In this document: positions 19,525-30,164 of the stretch, in pieces
Layout: every line of letters begins with the position of its first letter
Position numbering within the stretch: position 1 is the stretch's first letter
Assembly: GCA_965644315.1 (NCBI GenBank)
Contig: CBFFRQ010000179.1
Location: 1-64,000 of the forward strand
Direction of reading: 5' to 3'
Length of the DNA stretch: 64,000 nt
Source: Caecitellus pseudoparvulus
Lineage: Eukaryota > Bigyra: Bicosoecida
Notes under the pieces: model-generated
What the model saw: only the letters and a program-made list of their open reading frames with translations
Told to the model about the DNA's origin: nothing
The model's database searches: none
Program-made: the position numbers and the translations under genes

Positions 19525-21694
19525 TCATGGTGAGCCCGAGGAGGCCTTGGAAGCGAAGGCGATGCCGCCGCCGGCACTTTCGGCCGCGCTGGACACAGTC
19601 CAGCCACGCTGCCTGCCCTGCACAGGAAGTGGAGTGGGGCCTGTGCTGGGCGCCAAGCTGCTGGCTTGAGAGGAACCCCCGGCAGAGGGGGACCCTTGGC
19701 TGCCCGGCATCATGGCTGCGGCGGGTGGCGACGACCATTCGCTGCTGCGCACGCTGCCTGCACCAGGTGTGGCGTCCGCGCTGAGCATGGCAGAGCCATG
19801 CAGTGGCGTCGCGCCCAGAAGGCCCATGGCAGGGGACGGCTCAATGCTGGAAGCGGCCCAGACTGCAGTGGAGCCAGAGGAGGCAGGCGTGGAGTCCACG
19901 TCTTGGGCGACGTTGGAGCGGATGGCGTGCACTCGGCGCCGCGACACGTGGAACTGCGGCGTCTCCATGCCCTCCCCGCTGCCTTGAGCTGGGGGCTGCG
20001 GACTTACTGGACTGCCGCTGCCGTCTCCATGCAACGCGTGGAAAACGCCCCGGACAGGGCGCTCCTTGGCATGGAAGCGGGTGTCCACAGGGGGGCACTG
20101 GAAGCCTTCAAGCAGAAGCTGAGCAGTTGGGGGAAGTGTTGGCGAGGGCGGCCCTTCTGTCTCGTACGTGATGCAGGTGGCTGGTTCGCCCTCCTCAGGA
20201 AAGGGCATGGAGGTTGCGCTGTCACTATCGGCGCCTGGCAGCCACTCAGGGTTGGCGAACCACGCGTGTGCCTTCACCTCCTCCATGCTCAGCCGCTCCT
20301 CAGCCCGCACCGCCAGACACCCCCCCAGCAAGTGCGCCAGCGCAGGGGACATGCCCTGTGGCCAGTGCCAGGGCGGCAGGTGTCCGCCCTCGGCCCACAG
20401 CGCCGACTGGGGGCCCATGATGTCGTCGTGCAGGACGTGGGGCTGTGTGGACGCGACGAAGGCGCGGAAGGTGCGTGAGAAGGGGGCTGCCGCCCGGAAG
20501 GGCGTGTGGCCGCAGGCCATGACAAACAACGTCACGCCGAAGCTCCACACGTCAGCGGCGTACGGGTTGTACCCCTCCTTGCCCAGGGTCACCGGCGCGG
20601 CGTCAGTGGGCCAGCACGCCGAGGCTGTCTCGGGGCTGGTGGCGGCGGTGTACAGGCAGACGATTTCGGGGCAGGAGAAGGGGGTGCTGCCTTGGGGACT
20701 CATGCCCCGTGCCGTGCCGGGGGGCGCATCCTCCGCCGCCACGAAGGCGGACCCGAAGTCGCACAGCTTCACCATGTACTGGCGCAGGGCGTGGGAGGTG
20801 TCGGTGGGGAGGGTGCCGTGGGGCAGCACTTGGCTGGCCAGGGCTCGCAGGGCGGCGAGGTGGGCGTGCCGGTGCGCTGTGGCCTGAGGGAGTGTGGCGT
20901 GGGGCTTGGCGGCGTGTGTGTGTGTGAAGAGGAGGATGTTCTCGAGCTTGACTGTGTGTGCGTGGGGAGGGGGGTGTGTGCTTGGGGAGGGGAGTGTGTG
21001 CGTGGGGGGAGGGGCGTGTGCGCTCACCATCCCTGTGTGCAACGCCTTGTGAGTGTGCGAATGCAAGGGCGTGGGCGATTTGGAGCACCCACTCGCGCAT
21101 GAAGGCGTGCTCTCCGAAGCTGCGGAGTGGTGAGGGCAGGGCAGGGCAGTGAGGTGTGGTGCAATGGTAGGAGTTTCTGGCAACGGCAGGCTTCGTACGT
21201 GTACGTCGGTGTTTCGGCCAGCAAGTCATGCAAGTCAGACAGTGCAGCTTCGAGAATGACCCGGTACCCTTGCTCTCCTTGCCCTCCAGTTGCCATGCAA
21301 GAGATGATGTGGGCGTGTTTATTCCTCATGCGCCGCAACTGTTTGGTTCGGCAGAGAGCATTGAAGTGAGGTGTGAAACTGGCGGCGCGAGAATTCTCCG
21401 GTCCAGGGCATGGGCGACATCCGAACCCGGCACAGACAAGCCGCGCACTCACCGCTCGGTTCTCCCTCAGGAACGGTCTCCTGTGGGACTTTGGGTATGT
21501 TTTCTCTGCTGCCCCCTTGCCTTGCCAGTCGATGAGGCGGATGGAGCCCTGCCCCCCCGCACGAAGCTCGAGGTCATCGTCTGCGCAAAGAGGCCGTAGA
21601 TGCGCCAATCAACGAACGGAACGAGGTGTCAGGCAAGTGAGGCACTGGCCCACCAGCACGTGCCACGGCAGGTGCCTGCGGCGAAGCACGCCAT
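19525..21694 (-). CDS. Protein kinase B of a tandem triplet (5 exons, first exon tentative)
   Basis: Exons 21580-21453, 21338-21205, 21119-21028 and 20951-19525 are well supported. A 28-nt first exon at 21694-21667 (MACFAAGTC) is tentative but keeps phase, giving 602 residues. The glycine loop is RAGGQGSIRLIDW, the ATP lysine lies in GKGAAEKTY, alpha-C in FLRENRALRRMRNKHAHII, then HRDVKLEN (~127) and DFGSA (~188). The C-lobe is essentially identical to copy A, while the N-lobe and the ~260-residue tail are divergent. The tail is Ser/Pro/Thr-rich and low in complexity. Intact catalytic residues predict an active Ser/Thr-type kinase; its pathway is unknown. Confidence 0.8.
20259..21133 (-). repeat. 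Homogenised kinase-core block, copy B
   Basis: Counterpart of 17233-18107 at a constant offset of 3,026 bp, with one visible substitution. The match stops shortly after 21133, inside the intron upstream of the HRD exon. At the other end, past 20259, only copy C keeps matching for about 20 bp. Confidence 0.85.
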
Positions 21695-22327
21695 GGGCCG
21701 AAGCCACACGCGCTCCGGCCTCGGTGCACTGCACCACGCCGGGAGCAGCGTTGCACTCACCAGCCTCGTCACTGATCGGGCTATGGTCACAACTGCTCGA
21801 CATTGGGGATGTGTGTGATATGCAAGCCCCCTTCAGGCCCTTGATTTCCCGGTGGTGCCTTGTGGGCCTGGCAGGCGTGGCTCGTGCACGAGACACGCCT
21901 CGGTTGTAAACGTGAGACAAAAACACGGCTACGTAGGCCGGCGCTGTCGAATGTCAGAGCAGCCCGCAGCAGAGGTCACAGCACAGGCTAAGCAAGTAAA
22001 CAGACTTGTACACCAGGACGCCGAGGTTTGAGAGGATGACTCTGGATTGTGCGCTGGGGAGGGCAGTGCGAAGTGCCCGTCGGCCTCCCTGCGCCGGGCG
22101 CCGGCAGGCTGACACCAGGCGTGGTGGTGCGCATGGCAATGCGTCCTCGTATGCCAGCTTGCAGGGGGGTGCATCGGGGAGTGGTGGGGTCCAACATACA
22201 TTCAATGTAACACTCGACATATGGGGCCGAGGTGTGGCAGCTCGGGGCCGCCGCTCTTTTCTCACGAAACTGGAGTTCACGCGCCGGATGAGGCGGAGGC
22301 TGGCTTGACAGCGGTTGATGTCGGCGG
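21695..22327. other. Intergenic between kinases B and C
   Basis: 633 bp with the kinase B promoter region and kinase C 3' UTR. No supported gene, RNA or repeat. Confidence 0.5.
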
Positions 22328-24354
22328 CTACGCCGAGCGGCTTCGGCTGCTCGGGCCGCCCCCCGAGCCAAGCCAGGGCCGGGCGGACTGGATCTGCTTC
22401 GACATGGAACTGAAGGGGCAATCAGCAGAGCCTGCAGAGCTTTGGTCGCTGAGGGACGCTTGAGGCAGCAGCCCGTCGCGGGCTGCGTCGTGGGCGCCGT
22501 CAGTTGCAGGGCCTGGGTGGCAGGCTCTGGGAGACCCCTTCTGCCTCCTGGCGGCCAGTTCAGCTGCAGGAGATACTGATCGGCCCTGCCCAGGCTTTTG
22601 AACTTCATCCTCACGCGCATCGTCGAGGAACAGCTCTTCGCCCGATGACCCAGTATCGGCATGCGGCCTGTAGCTGGACGACGGGCTGTGTGCCGGCTCA
22701 CGCTGGGGCCAACCCGCTGCCGACGCAGCTGCCGGGGAAGCAGACGGGGGTGTATCTGGTGGACTCCACTCAGGGTTGGCGAACCACGCGTGTGCCTTCA
22801 CCTCCTCCATGCTCAGCCGCTCCTCAGCCCGCACCGCCAGACACCCCCCCAGCAAGTGCGCCAGCGCAGGGGACATGCCCTGTGGCCAGTGCCAGGGCGG
22901 CAGGTGTCCGCCCTCGGCCCACAGCGCCGACTGGGGGCCCATGATGTCGTCGTGCAGGACGTGGGGCTGTGTGGACGCGACGAAGGCGCGGAAGGTGCGT
23001 GAGAAGGGGGCTGCCGCCCGGAAGGGCGCACTCCCGCAGGCCATCACAAAGAGGGAGATGCCGAAGCTCCACACGTCAGCCTTGGTGGCGTGGTACCCCT
23101 CTGCACAGGAAGTCACAAGGCTTGCCTGTTGCTTGTCTGAGTAGGGAATGCGCCCTGGCCCGAGCCTGCCGGCCAGGATGGAAGGCAGCAGCACCTCCGG
23201 AGCGCAGTACGTACAGCTGCCCCGTGTGGAGTAGCCGGTGGGGGAGTCTGCGCCGACGCTGCTGCTCGGCACGACAACAGCCGACCCGAAGTCTGTCAGC
23301 TTCATCATGTACTGCCGTAGGGCTGCGTTTTTCGCAGCTCCAGGGGGCATTTGCACGGCTTGCGTCAGAGCCAGTCGATGCGACTGGCAACTCTCCGCGT
23401 CGGTGCAGGCTGGGGTGGGGGAGTGCACTGAGCTCTGCAGTGGGTACAAGAGCATGTTTTCGGGCTTCACTGTGACAGCAGGGTGGCGCCAGCGTGTGGA
23501 AGATGCTGACGTTGCTTGACACGCGTTACACGTGTGGCCGTGCGTGGCCTGGTTGCACTCACCATCCCGATGGGCCATGCCGATGCTGTGGCAGTAGTGC
23601 AGCGCATGTGCAATTTGCAGCATCCACTCCCGAAAGTGGTCTTCCTCATTGTACCTGGCACGCATGCGCGGGGACTGGCTTTGGCGCGCCTGCCGGGCAA
23701 GCCTGACGTGGCGCAGCACACACGCACCTATTGTTCGTGGCAGCCCGCAACAAGTCGTGCGCATCGCACACTGCCAGCTCCTGGTACAGCACCGTGTTCC
23801 CTTCTTCATCCTTTCCAGCAGCCAGGACACGCGGCACGTGCGCGTGGCGGCCGTGAATGCGGGCAGCCTGTGGCGTGCGAGGGCGAAGCGCGCGAGTGGA
23901 GTGCCGAGGTCCTTTCCTGGTGCCTTGCCGGCCGGGGCAAAGGCATGCGGCATCCAAGGCTGCGTGGCACAGCAATGCACTGCAGGCTACGCACCGCTGC
24001 CAGCTCGGCCTGCCCGGCCTTGCCGTGGGCGGCAGGGACGACTTTCTCAGCGGCCGCGATGCCGTTGTACATGACGCAGCGAACTCGGCCCTGCCCTCCC
24101 ACGCGGTAGTTGCCTGCAAAAGATACAGCACAGAAGGTTTCATAAAAATCATTATTGTATCTGGCACCTCGTGGCGCTCCGCGCCCCGCGCATTGCCGGT
24201 ATTCGGGCCAACTTTCTTTGACATGCCGAGGCGCGCAGCCACGCGCGTGAAGGCTGCCACGCCTGCCTGGCCCAGCAGCCATCTTGCAGCACGCGTGGAC
24301 GAAGGGCGCCAACTCACCCTCGTGCGAAGAAGAACTTGACGATTCAGTTGCCAT
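22328..24354 (-). CDS. Protein kinase C of a tandem triplet (5 exons)
   Basis: Exons 24354-24318, 24113-23995, 23867-23728, 23654-23563 and 23469-22328 join in frame to 509 residues, starting MATESSSSSSHEG. The glycine loop is YRVGGQGRVRC, the lysine lies in AAAEKVV, the catalytic loop is HRDVKPENMLLY (~129), DFGSA is near 189, and activation segment CAPEVLL and KADVWSFGISLFVMACG follow. The HRD exon is 92 nt with the same phases as in copies A and B, showing common descent. Only the last ~256 bp of the C-lobe is near-identical to the other copies; the rest of the core is clearly diverged. The ~150-residue tail is unique and acidic/Ser-rich (SSGEELFLDDAREDE). Confidence 0.85.
22773..23028 (-). 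repeat. Homogenised kinase-core block, copy C (short)
   Basis: About 256 bp near-identical to parts of copies A (17233-17488) and B (20259-20514), offset 5,540 bp from A. It ends abruptly at GAAGGGCG, beyond which copy C diverges. The match with B extends about 20 bp further on the low-coordinate side (CCACTCAGGGTTGGCGAACC). Confidence 0.8.
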
Positions 24355-25051
24355 GCCGCAAGGTTTCGCTCCAGTGCAGTTGCCGTGTTGTCCTTGCAAG
24401 CGATTTTTCGTGGCCCGTAGAACAAGTGGGGCCTCCAGCCGTCTTCACGTGGCAGTGCCTCAGTCGCCGCAGAGGGAGATAACAGGGAAAGTTGAGTCTC
24501 TGGAGGGCTAATCCTTTGTGGTGTCAATCGCAGGGGTCTCCAAGGATGAGCTGTGAGCTGTTGTGTTTGCCTGTTTTGGCAGGCTCGTACCAAGTGTGCG
24601 GGGAGCGAAACTTGTGCGAAACGGCAGCGGGCACTCCAACACGCCAGCCCTGCCCCCGGAGACCTGCTGAAACAAAGCCTGAACCCCATACCCTTTACTG
24701 ACATTTATTTGGAAGTTTGCAAGTCTCAGCCATGCTTTCTTGGCTCATGCTCGCGCCACAGCGCCAGACAGAGTCGCTCAGCTCGCCAGCTGCCGATCTC
24801 GTTCTCGCCAGCTGGTGAGCGAGCAAAACCAAACGCTGTCTAAAAATAATCATTGAGCCAACATGCACACCCAGCTTCCCATCTTGCCGCCAATATTCCT
24901 CGCTTGGATCTCTTCAAGGCAGCCAGTTTTTCTGCTCCTTCGCGGGGCCCATTGCGGAAATTGGATCGCGGCGCCAGCTGCAGCGCCTTCATCAGCGCTT
25001 GAGCCATTGAGTCGGCTACCGCGACGCGGCAGTATTCAGTATACAACAAGA
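24355..25051. promoter_or_regulatory. Divergent region between kinase C and exonuclease gene
   Basis: 697 bp between two divergent start codons, the longest gene-free stretch. It must contain both promoters. A near-exact copy of the TGCGGAAATTG motif sits at 24953-24963. No TATA box is clear. ORFs here have no recognisable product. Confidence 0.45.
24953..24963 (+). repeat. Recurrent motif TGCGGAAATTG, copy 3
   Basis: Eleven of twelve bases of the recurrent 12-mer (last base G instead of C), 88 bp upstream of the exonuclease-fusion ATG. Confidence 0.55.
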
Positions 25052-28000
25052 ATGGACTCATCTGCGTTTCGTGCCGCTTTGGAGGCGGAGGACCCATCGG
25101 CAGAGGCGGTGGTGGAGGGCGCGCTGCACCTGGCAGCGGCTGGTCCCAAGTCCTTTCGTGCGCTGTCCGACGCCGTGCAAGACACGCTGCGGGACAGCCG
25201 CCGGGATGCAGCACGCATCATTGCCCTGGGTGACTGCCTGCTCCAGGTCCGTGCCTCTGTCCCGCGCCGTGGGGTGCGGTGCCGCCCACACACCCACCTT
25301 CCCTCACCCCACGCCCTCGGCAGGTGGTGACGACGCTGCTGGACGGCGACCAGGACCGCGTGCTGTGCGGTCGCGCGCTGCTCAAGGGCACCACACAGCA
25401 CCGCATCAACCACGCATCAGCATGGCCCCCCGCCGCCACCTCCGCAGCAGCCTTGACCTGGGCAACGGACCGAGGGCTGGCCACACCCCCCTCGCTGCTG
25501 CTGCCCTTTTGCCAGGCGTTTCTGCGCAGCAGCGAGCCTGGGCTGCCTGCCGCGTTGCTCGCCATGTGTCGACCTTGGGTGGAGCATTTGCTCGCGCCCG
25601 AGTCCGCAGCAGAGGCGGCAGGGGGGGTGGACGTGTTGGACGAGGGGGGGGTGTTGGCGGCGTTGGACTGGGGCGTCGCTGCCGCCAAGACCAGGCCAGC
25701 CATCGGCAAGCAAGTTAGTCCCCTGGCGCAACTGCTGCTGTTTGGCGGCCCCGCAGCGGTGTGTGTGGGGGCTGGGCCTGGTGCGCTGGGGGTTGCGCCA
25801 GCGCTGTGGCTGTGTGGCGCGCTGCTGCGGCTGAAACTGTGGGCCAATTTGGAGGAGATTGTGGCGGCGGCGTGGCGCAACGATGCGGATGCCTGTCGCA
25901 CAGTGTTCGACTGCCTCTTGGCCCGCATCAAGCGCGCCCATGCGGCGAAAATCGTGGACCGCATTTCGCGCGCGCGATCTGGCGCCCTGGCTCGTGCGTT
26001 GACGGCAGGCGCAGCGGGTGTGGAGGAGGGGGGGGAGGAGGGGGCCCGGACTGTGCGAGCTGGGATCGCGGAAGTGACGGCCTCCACGTCGACGAGCGAC
26101 CCCGCTCTGGGGCGCAGCGCGCGAAACGCAGCAGAGCAGGCGGCGGCAGGGCAGGGCAAGCTGCGTCTGGCCACGGGCAAGGGCCGCACGTGGTCCAAGT
26201 TGCCACGGGGCACGGGGTTGCTGCACGGCGGGCGGCAGCTGCTGGCGGAGGAGGCACAACACATGGATTCGTTCGGGCCAAAATTCGCGCCGCGGCACAG
26301 CTTAGTGCGCCCCGGTGCCGTGCCGGCGACGGACGCCATCCGCTCCGCCATGCCCAGCCAGTGGACGAGGGTGGGCAAGAGTGTCGGGCGTATGCTCAAA
26401 GCTGGGGATGTGCAGGGCGCCACATCCGCTGCGGACACGGCCAGTGCGCGGCAGCCGTACGGCAGCACTGCGGAGACGCTGCGCACGAAAATGGGGGCGC
26501 GGGCGGTGGTGGACGGGGACGACGACGACCCGTCGGTGCTTGCGACCAGCATCGTCGCTGCGAACATCGCACTGGAGCCCGTGCTGCGCAAAGTGCCGCG
26601 GCACCAGCACCGCAGCCTACTGACACTCGCTCTGGAGGGACAACGCCAACTCGCCACCTCTGAGGCCGCCCCAGCGCTGACCGCCGCCGTCGCATACGCC
26701 GGCAATTCCCTCGCACTGCAGTGCTTGCTTGCCCGCACCCTGGCGGAGCAGGGCGACCTGGCCCGGGCCCTGACGCTGGCCGATGCATGGCAGCTGGGGG
26801 AGAGGTATGCCTTCGCCTGCGAAGCTGCCCCCCCTTCGCCGGACAGTCCGTACACTGCCCGGTGGCTGCAGGAAAAGGCAGCGCCGCCCACGCCCACTGT
26901 GGCGCAGCAGCCAGAAGCTACGCCCCGCCAAGCAGCATTGGACGACGGCGCTCTGCACGCGACAGCAGCCCTGAGGCTGCCCTTCCCGCCCATGGCACGG
27001 GCAGGCAAGGGCGGACCCACCCTGTCGTCCCACATGACGTTCTACGCGAGTGCGGCGGATTTGCTGTCAGGCGTGTCGGTTTCTGGCCTGGGCCAGCTGG
27101 CTTCGGCCGGCGACCGACCCGACGGAGTGGTCATTCCCGCTGGCAGCATGCCTGTGGCAATGGTGGCAGACGCAGATGACTTGGCGGCACTAAACGGCTA
27201 CCTGGCCCACTGTGCCTCGGCGGCGGCAGCCAGTGGTGTGCTACTGCCCATAGGCGTGGATGTGGAGTGGCGCCCTTCCAAGCTGTTCGACGCAGCCATG
27301 CCGCCGCTGCCCAAAACCGCCCACCCAGACCTGCCCGCCGTATATCAGGCGCTGGCGCACACGTCCAGCCTGCGCTTCCCAGCCTCCACGTTGCAGCTGG
27401 CCACGCCGCATGTCGGCTTCATCGTGGACCTCCTGGCCCTTGCGCGGTGCGCGCCCGCTGCAGATGTGCGGGCGGTGCTGGGCGACGCCTGCTTCCACAG
27501 CCCACACCTGCTGAAACTGGGCTTTGGGCTAGCCGGCGACCTGGCAAAACTGGCAGGCTCCCTGCCTGCACTGCAGGATGCCTGTCGCACGGCAGTTGCC
27601 TGTGTGGACCTGTCAGAGGTGTTCGTCGCACACGCCGCACGGCGGGGCGGCAGCTGCGACCTGCCCACCCTGCCGCCGTCGGCGCTGACCAGCGACCTGC
27701 GGTCCCTCGCCATCGCCTGCCAGGACATCCTCGGTGTGGGGCTGGACAAGCAGCAGCAAGTCAGCGATTGGCAGGTGCGTCCGCTGACCCTGGAGCAGCG
27801 GCGGTACGGCATCATGGACGCGTACTGCCTGTTGGCGCTGTTCGCAGCGACCACGCAGCCCACCGAGGGGTCAGGCGCGGCGCTGGCGCGTGGCGTGGAG
27901 CCGTCGGGCACCTGGTGGGAGGGCGCAGTTGTGAGTGTGGACGTGGCGGAGGCCGAGCTGGCCAAACACGCCATCATCTCCGCCGCACTGCCACCTATTC

Positions 28001-29280
28001 TGGCGGAGGTGGCACCTGGCACCGCCGCGCTCGCAGGTGCCATGGAAGCAGAAATACTAGCGCTGTGCCGCACGCCACTGCCAGTCCCGGGCGAGGACTC
28101 AGCGTACGCGGGCCCAGAGGACCTACAGGGCGCCCTGACCGCCCATGGTTTCTCCCCAGCCCGCGTGCTTGAAATCGACGACTGTGCGACGGCGGAGGAC
28201 GCGGCGGCGGCGCTGGGCGTGCCGCCTGGGCGCATTGTGAAGTCCCTGGCGTACATGGTGCAGGGCAAGGTGCCTGTCATTGTCATCATGCCGGGGGGGG
28301 CGCGTGTCAGTGCCGGTTTGCTGGCCGCCGCGCTGGGCGGCGTGTCCAAGCGCAAGGTGAAGCTGGCGACGCCTGCGCAGTGCCGGGATGCGTTTGGGTA
28401 CAGTCCAGGTACTTTCCCGCCTTTTGCGCACCGTGAGGGTGTGCGGGTGTTCATTGAAGCCAGCACGCCCCGCACAGGGCAGTTGTACGGTGGCGGGGGT
28501 TCGCTGCAGCACTGTGTGGCGCTGCGCTTCGAGGAGCTGCTTCAGCTGAGCGGCGGCAGCATCGCGGAGCTGAAGCGGGATGGCGTCCAGGATGCACCCG
28601 ACCCCGTGCACGCCCCGATCAGCCCCCCAGTTGCCCCACCCGCGGCAGGGGCTGGGTCTGCTGCCGCGCCACCTCCGCCGTCTGACGGCCCGTCCACCCC
28701 CCCAGACAGCCTCCCAAAGCTGGTACCACTGGAGAGCTTGTTTCAGCCCCCTCGGTTCCTGTGCGATGCCATGGTGGCGCGTCTTGTGCGGTGGCTGCGT
28801 GTGGTGGGCGTGGACGCGCTCATGACTCGCAAGGAGGAGTCACGCGAGGTCACTGCGTTGCGGGCTGTGCGGGAGGGGCGAGTCGTGCTGACACGGGACC
28901 GCAAAGTGCTGGAGGGCTCCACAGTGGTGCCTTGCCTCCTCCTGCCCAGCAACAGCACCCACGAGCAGTTCCAGCTGGTGGCAGAGCACTTCGGCATCTC
29001 GGTGACATCAGCGGACCTCATGTCCCGCTGCTCCAAGTGCAACAACAAGGGCTTCCGCTTGCTGGACGCAGAGGCAGCCGCCGCCACGTCAGCCAACGTG
29101 CCTGCCAAGGTGCTGGAAGTGGTGGAGGAGTACTGGCAGTGCACGAACTCGGCGTGTGGGAAGGTGTATTGGGAAGGCCCCAAGTTCTTTGAGACCCGCG
29201 ACAAGTGGAGCTCCATGCTGGCTCAGGAGGGCGACGGGCCGGCGCCGGGGGAAGGCAGTCCGGACCAGGACGCCCCTTGA
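25052..29280 (+). CDS. 3'-5' exonuclease / YbaK / Mut7-C RNase fusion (2 exons)
   Basis: Exons 25052-25246 and 25324-29280 give 1,383 residues. Residues ~60-600 are helical and Ala/Leu-rich. Residues ~700-890 form a DEDDy exonuclease of the EXD3/WRN type: DxE in IGVDVEW, the second Asp in GLAGDLAKL, and YGIMDAYCLLALF at the end. Residues ~990-1140 match the YbaK/prolyl-tRNA editing fold (GVPPGRIVKSLAYMVQGK, VIVIMPGG, FGYSPGTFPPFAH, FIEAS, GGGSLQHCVAL). Residues ~1205-1370 match Mut7-C, a PIN-like RNase (FLCDAMVARLVRWLRVVGVD, VVLTRDRKVL) plus a CxxC...C....C zinc ribbon. C. elegans mut-7 acts in small-RNA silencing; whether that role holds here is inference. The insertion of an editing domain between the nuclease modules is unusual. 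Confidence 0.88.
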
Positions 29281-29846
29281 TCAGGCGTCGGCGGCAGCGG
29301 CAGCGGCAGCAGCTGTGGCACTGCTGGGCGTGGCGGCGGGGGCGGCTTCCTTCACCGCCGCCCAGACGAAGAAGGGCGGGAGCCCGGGGATGAAGCCGGC
29401 CTTTTTGGAGCCGTCCCCCAGCCAGGTAGCCTTGATGGCGGGCAGCTCCTTGCTGAAGAATTTATCGTAGTGCGCCGTCAGCGTGTCCGCCATCTCCTTG
29501 GCCTTGTCCTGCTTCTTCGTCTCGTACAGCACCAGCAGCTTGGTGAAGGGGGCGTGCTCGCTGCTGCCGTCGGGGCCGTACACGTCCTCCCACGCGTCTG
29601 CCGGGCGCTTGCCGTGCCCGATGAGGAAGGAGGACTTGGCCTGCACCACCTCCTTGCTCAAGGACAGCTTCAAGTTGGTCACTGCGCCAGGGCGTGCCGA
29701 GAGCGGAGTGTGCAACTGCGGAAATTGCGACACACCACGCCGACGGCGCCGAGCCTCGGCGGGTGGCGCGCCTCACCATCCGTCTTGAAGTTCCGGGTGG
29801 CCTTCACCTTCAGGCTCTCGTCAATGACCTTCGTCTTGGACGCCAT
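29281..29846 (-). CDS. Small conserved-looking protein of unknown function (2 exons)
   Basis: Exons 29846-29777 and 29681-29281 (intron GTGAGG...CGCAG) give 156 residues: a charged N-terminus (MASKTKVIDESLKVKATRNF), a soluble-looking middle rich in Lys and Asp, a short hydrophobic GFIPGLPPFFVWAAV stretch and an Ala-rich end. I do not recognise the family. The stop codon complement begins at 29281, the base after the TGA of the upstream + strand gene, so the two coding regions abut tail-to-tail with no spacer. Confidence 0.7.
29717..29728 (+). repeat. Recurrent 12-mer TGCGGAAATTGC, copy 4
   Basis: An exact copy, antisense within the single intron (29682-29776) of the small unknown gene, about 120 bp inside its start codon. 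Confidence 0.6.
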
Positions 29847-30164
29847 GTTCGGCACGAGGCTGCGTCGGGCAGGAGGAGCCGACTCGGCGTGATGCCGGAC
29901 TTCGCTTTCAAGTCGCCTGCGGGACAGTTGCGTTGTGGCTGCAAAACCGTTGCAAGGGCAAGCGCTTCACCGTGTATTCGCGGTGTTAGGTTTTTGAGCT
30001 TTTGCTGGTCATAGTTGTCATCCACCCTGCCCCCGAGCCTGGCCACTGCACTGCGAGGCTGCGCCAGCCGTCACGCAGGTCTCACAGCCAACCGTGCTGA
30101 CATCGCGTTGATTGCAGCGGAGCTGCTGTGCTCGAGAAAGGCAAGGAGAGGGTAAAAAACAACC
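29847..30164. promoter_or_regulatory. Divergent region, unknown gene and type I membrane protein
   Basis: 318 bp between divergent start codons; both promoters are expected here. No recognisable box and no gene seen. Confidence 0.4.

Noticed and set aside
25218-27035. 605-codon open frame on the - strand opposite the exonuclease fusion
   Set aside because: Antisense shadow caused by high GC at third positions; Ser/Ala-rich, no conserved motif.
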